Positions 6,227 to 7,807 of a DNA stretch of 7,807 nucleotides are shown in pieces. The notes under the pieces are model-generated. The model did not search any database and was not told where the DNA came from. It saw only the letters and a list, made by a program, of their open reading frames with translations. The DNA comes from JAYEJW01 sp034716535 (GTDB lineage: Bacteria; Pseudomonadota; Gammaproteobacteria; Chromatiales; Chromatiaceae). The position numbers and the translations under genes were made by a program. Each line of letters begins with the position of its first letter. Within the stretch, counting starts at the first letter, position 1. The stretch spans positions 1 to 7,807 of the forward strand of contig JAYEJW010000492.1 in assembly GCA_034716535.1 (NCBI GenBank), in the 5' to 3' direction.

Positions 6227-6282
6227 AACGAATAAGGTTAGATCGTGTGAGCGGAGCGAGCCACGATCTAACCTTATTCGTT
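6227..6282. repeat. Perfect 21-bp inverted repeat with 14-base loop, interrupting the methyltransferase 5' end
   Basis: Arms at 6227-6247 and 6262-6282 are exactly complementary (left arm starts AACGAATAAGG, right arm ends CCTTATTCGTT). The loop, 6248-6261, is made of GAGCG-type repeats. On the minus strand it separates a well-placed start codon (ATG 6308-6306 with AGGAG upstream) from the conserved 'SFGNALDYEERD' coding, shifts the frame and introduces TAA at 6240-6238. A nested shorter inverted repeat, TCTAAC/GTTAGA, lies at 6267-6285. There is no U-tract, so it is not a standard terminator. It could be a small palindromic insertion or a template-switch product. Confidence 0.85.
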
Positions 6283-6308
6283 AGAGCGACTAATTTTGAT
6301 GTAGCCAT

Positions 6309-6615
6309 AGCGCCGTTCTCCTGTTGGCCGGTTGCCACCCATCCGAAACTTTCGAAGCCCCACGCCGCGAAATTGTAGCCTAGGATGCTGGACCCTGCTT
6401 GCGGGATGTCTCTTTTTGCCCGGTTGCTCTCCTTCGCCTACGACGACGAGGTGGGTGTCAGAAAACTTGACAGTGACCTGCCACGGATGGCTACTCGAAG
6501 GTCCGCTTATGGCCGACTTCGACCTTGCCGTGTCCGCTGGAGCAGTTGCGGTAAAGATTCTGAGGCTAAGACGGGGCGGGTCGAGTTCAGCCGCCAGCGC
6601 GCCGTCCCGGTCTCG
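6309..6615. other. Stretch of about 300 bp without a recognisable gene
   Basis: This lies between the recombinase stop and the proposed methyltransferase start, and neither strand shows convincing coding. On the minus strand TACAAT at 6377-6372 is a good -10 with no matching -35; it could start methyltransferase transcription about 60 bases before ATG 6308. A ribosome binding site (AGGAG, about 6318-6322) precedes that ATG. On the plus strand GTCCGCT occurs twice, at 6501 and 6532, in a TATGGCCGACTTCGACC context of a kind I associate with intergenic repeats in GC-rich proteobacteria. TGTCA/TGACA form a small inverted repeat at about 6456-6472. A recombination site for the neighbouring recombinase could lie here but cannot be identified. 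Confidence 0.4.
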
Positions 6616-7212
6616 TCAGATCTCTGTATGCTCCGCGATCTCCAGGGCGTCGTCCACCTCCACCCCGAGGTAGCGCAGCGTAGATTCGAGCTTTGTGTGC
6701 CCGAGCAAGAGCTGAACCGCTCGCAGGTTCTTCGTTTGTCGATAGATCAGAGTCGCCTTTGAGCGGCGGAGGGAGTGGGTGCCGTACTCGCTCGGGTCCG
6801 CCCCGATCATGGCGGCCCACTCATGCACAATGCGTGCATACTGCCGTGTCGTGAGGTGGCGGTCCCGGTCGATACGACTAAAGAACAGGAAATCGCCAGA
6901 GGATAGACCCGCTGCCGCGATCCACCCCTGCAGCGCACTGCGTGTCTCCGAGGTCAGTTCAAAGCTGACTGGTCGGGCAGTCTTCGTCTGGATCACCTTG
7001 GCACGGGAGAGGATCTGATCGCCGTGAGCGACATCACCAACGCGCAATCGGACCAAGTCGCAGCCGCGCAGCTTACTGTCGATCCCGAGGTTGAACAGGG
7101 CGGTCGGTCCGCCCTGCTGTCTCAACTTCTTTGTACATGGTCTATCTCCTCCGCTGTGTTGAGGAGATAGAAGTGTGCCTTGCCGTGCCCCCGAGGACGC
7201 TGTACGACCCAT
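6616..7212 (-). CDS. Tyrosine recombinase (phage-type integrase), catalytic domain with damaged N-terminal end
   Basis: The recognisable part starts at about 'ALFNLGIDSKLRGCDLV' (residue 38 of the longest frame) and runs to the end. All six catalytic positions are present in order: R49 (SKLRG), K77 (QTKTARP), H146 and R149 (THSLRR), H172 (LLGH), and nucleophile Y181 (LRYLGV). The enzyme cuts and rejoins DNA at specific sites through a 3'-phosphotyrosine. The first ~35 residues of the longest frame do not look like the family. The best ribosome binding site (GGAGGAG, 7146-7152) serves ATG 7138 in another frame, whose 'VETAGRTD' may be the original lead-in to 'ALFN', implying an indel near 7100-7110. 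A TTG at 7125 could also initiate. No separate core-binding domain is seen, so it is either one of the short integrases or a remnant. Mobility of this region is a reasonable inference. Confidence 0.85.
   Translation of the reverse strand: MGRTASSGARQGTLLSPQHSGGDRPCTKKLRQQGGPTALFNLGIDSKLRGCDLVRLRVGDVAHGDQILSRAKVIQTKTARPVSFELTSETRSALQGWIAAAGLSSGDFLFFSRIDRDRHLTTRQYARIVHEWAAMIGADPSEYGTHSLRRSKATLIYRQTKNLRAVQLLLGHTKLESTLRYLGVEVDDALEIAEHTEI
7073..7138 (-). CDS. 21-codon ORF with strong ribosome binding site at the recombinase 5' end
   Basis: ATG at 7138 is preceded by GGAGGAG at ideal spacing (7 bases), the best translation signal in the right half. The product is only MYKEVETAGRTDRPVQPRDRQ split across 'MYKEVETAGRTD' and 'RPVQPRDRQ'. 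It overlaps the recombinase frame out of phase. Either it is the true recombinase start followed by a frameshift within the 7096-7116 hairpin, or a leader peptide whose translation affects the recombinase. I favour the broken start. Confidence 0.35.
   Translation of the reverse strand: MYKEVETAGRTDRPVQPRDRQ
7096..7116. repeat. Perfect 8-bp hairpin at the putative recombinase frameshift
   Basis: CAGGGCGG (7096-7103) and CCGCCCTG (7109-7116) are complementary around a 5-base loop. The hairpin sits exactly where the frame starting at ATG 7138 ('GRTD') would have to shift to join the conserved 'ALFNLGIDS'. Confidence 0.7.
7141..7171 (-). promoter_or_regulatory. Perfect 11-bp hairpin that buries a ribosome binding site
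   Basis: TCTATCTCCTC (7141-7151) pairs with GAGGAGATAGA (7161-7171) around a 9-base loop. On the minus-strand transcript the 3' arm contains most of the GGAGGAG site for ATG 7138, so folding would hide it. This could restrain recombinase translation, or be a by-product of the same rearrangement as the other palindromes. No U-tract follows. Confidence 0.5.
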
Positions 7213-7378
7213 TCCGGTCTTTCACAGATTGCTCATATAGGGAGTCAGAAATTGTTATGCCATTTGATGAGTTTTAGAACCCCCCAAGGGATACAATTCA
7301 AGAGACTGCTGTGACCTGTGCATGACAGTGACGGGATGCAGGATTCACGGCCGCTCCTCCCCAGGCAACAACCGGAAC

Positions 7379-7690
7379 ATGTCCAAACTGCTAATCAAAC
7401 TGCGCCATGCGCCAGACGACGAGATCCAGGAGATCCACAGTCTGCTGCAGGAGCACCAGATCGATTTCTACGAGACCCAGTTCGGACCCTGGGGCATCTC
7501 CGCACCGGGCATCTGGGTGAATGACGACCACCAGTTCGAGCGCGCTAAGGCGCTGTTGCACGACTACCAGGAAAATCGCTTCCGCGAGAAACACGCGGAG
7601 TACGAGAGACTGCGCCGCGCCGGACAGCACCGGACCTTCCTGCAGAACATGCTGGAAAATCCGGTACAGGTAATCCTATATAGTGCCTGA
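7379..7690 (+). CDS. DUF6164-like small protein, C terminus apparently shortened
   Basis: The 103-residue product begins 'MSKLLIKLRHAPDDEIQEI' and continues 'LLQEHQIDFYETQFGPWGISAPGIWVNDD', which I recognise as the DUF6164 pattern: 'KLL-LRH-PDDE' start, 'YET', 'WGIS-GGIW' centre and a charged helix with Arg/Glu repeats. Function is unknown. ATG 7379 is chosen because family members start at this Met; the in-frame extension to ATG 7322 has no family resemblance. The Shine-Dalgarno signal is weak (CCGG a few bases upstream). As I remember the family, members end in a hydrophobic membrane-spanning helix after 'ENPVQVILY'; here the frame stops after 'ILYSA', so the helix seems to be missing and no other frame supplies it. 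A promoter might lie at 7229-7258 (TTGCTC, TGTTAT), but it is weak. The family is moderately certain. Confidence 0.72.
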   Translation: MSKLLIKLRHAPDDEIQEIHSLLQEHQIDFYETQFGPWGISAPGIWVNDDHQFERAKALLHDYQENRFREKHAEYERLRRAGQHRTFLQNMLENPVQVILYSA

Positions 7691-7807
7691 ATCGAAAGTC
7701 ACTTTTCCACGTCAAAACAACCTGTTACAATATGTCCCCATGATTAAAGATTTCATGGAAACTCGTTCAATAGGGACAGGATATCTCGCAACTTGTTGAT
7801 TTTTTGC
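7691..7807. other. AT-rich right edge without a recognisable gene
   Basis: Composition drops sharply in GC after the DUF6164-like stop. TACAAT at 7726-7731 resembles a -10 but has no good -35. TGTCCC (7733-7738) and GGGACA (7773-7778) are inverted copies about 34 bp apart. A 19-codon ORF from ATG 7740 is too short to call. CAAC/GTTG followed by six T residues near 7789-7804 is too weak for a terminator call. Confidence 0.3.

Noticed and set aside
6227..6282. The 21-bp palindrome as an intrinsic terminator
   Set aside because: No U-tract follows on either strand and the stem interrupts coding sequence.
6388..6417. Terminator-like CCCTGC/GCGGG followed by a T-rich run
   Set aside because: The stem is bulged, the T run is distant, and no plus-strand gene ends here.
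6385..6420. Plus-strand MLDPACG peptide resembling a methyltransferase motif I
   Set aside because: The rest of that frame has no methyltransferase features and later runs antisense to the recombinase; a short chance match.
7740..7799. 19-codon ORF from ATG 7740
   Set aside because: Too short, with no ribosome binding site or recognisable sequence.

Overview
The window looks like an accessory segment of a GC-rich proteobacterial chromosome. A gammaproteobacterium is my best guess, based on the DUF6164-like gene at the right end, with moderate confidence. It combines a phage-like or plasmid-like replication module, a damaged DNA-modification locus and a tyrosine recombinase. No tRNA, rRNA or CRISPR array was seen.

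Left part (about 1-2851, plus strand). A candidate promoter at 121-149 precedes four tightly packed genes: a small AlpA/MerR-like helix-turn-helix protein (197-421), a small cysteine-rich protein (437-679), a winged-helix replication initiator resembling phage O or P22 gp18 (676-1452), and a full-length DnaB-type helicase (1436-2851). Spacing is short or overlapping (GTGA at 676-679; a 17-bp overlap at 1436-1452), and both replication genes have a GGAGG ribosome binding site. Inside the initiator gene, in the stretch encoding the linker between its two domains, lies an array of iteron-like repeats (964-1068). These are spaced by two or three helical turns and fall in all three reading frames. 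That is the lambda layout, with the origin inside the initiator gene, and it is the most interesting signal in the window.

Middle part (about 3057-6308, minus strand, convergent with the helicase). A beta-class adenine methyltransferase of the type III Mod-like family is broken at two places. Its 5' end is interrupted by a perfect 21-bp inverted repeat (6227-6282). Its middle carries a one-base frameshift at a six-base A/T run (5749-5754), which splits the DPPY catalytic half from the AdoMet-binding half. The two halves now overlap by GTGA. A protein with an ArdC-like N-terminal domain and a zinc metallopeptidase motif follows 26 bp downstream. No restriction (Res) gene is present; the locus stops abruptly against the replication module.

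Right part (6309-7807). A roughly 300-bp stretch without a gene is followed by the C-terminal catalytic part of a tyrosine recombinase (minus strand). It retains all six active-site residues, but its 5' end looks rearranged and carries two perfect hairpins. A small plus-strand DUF6164-like gene ends the window and appears short at its C terminus. Perfect inverted repeats coincide with two of the frame breaks, which suggests template-switch mutation or insertion of small palindromic elements.
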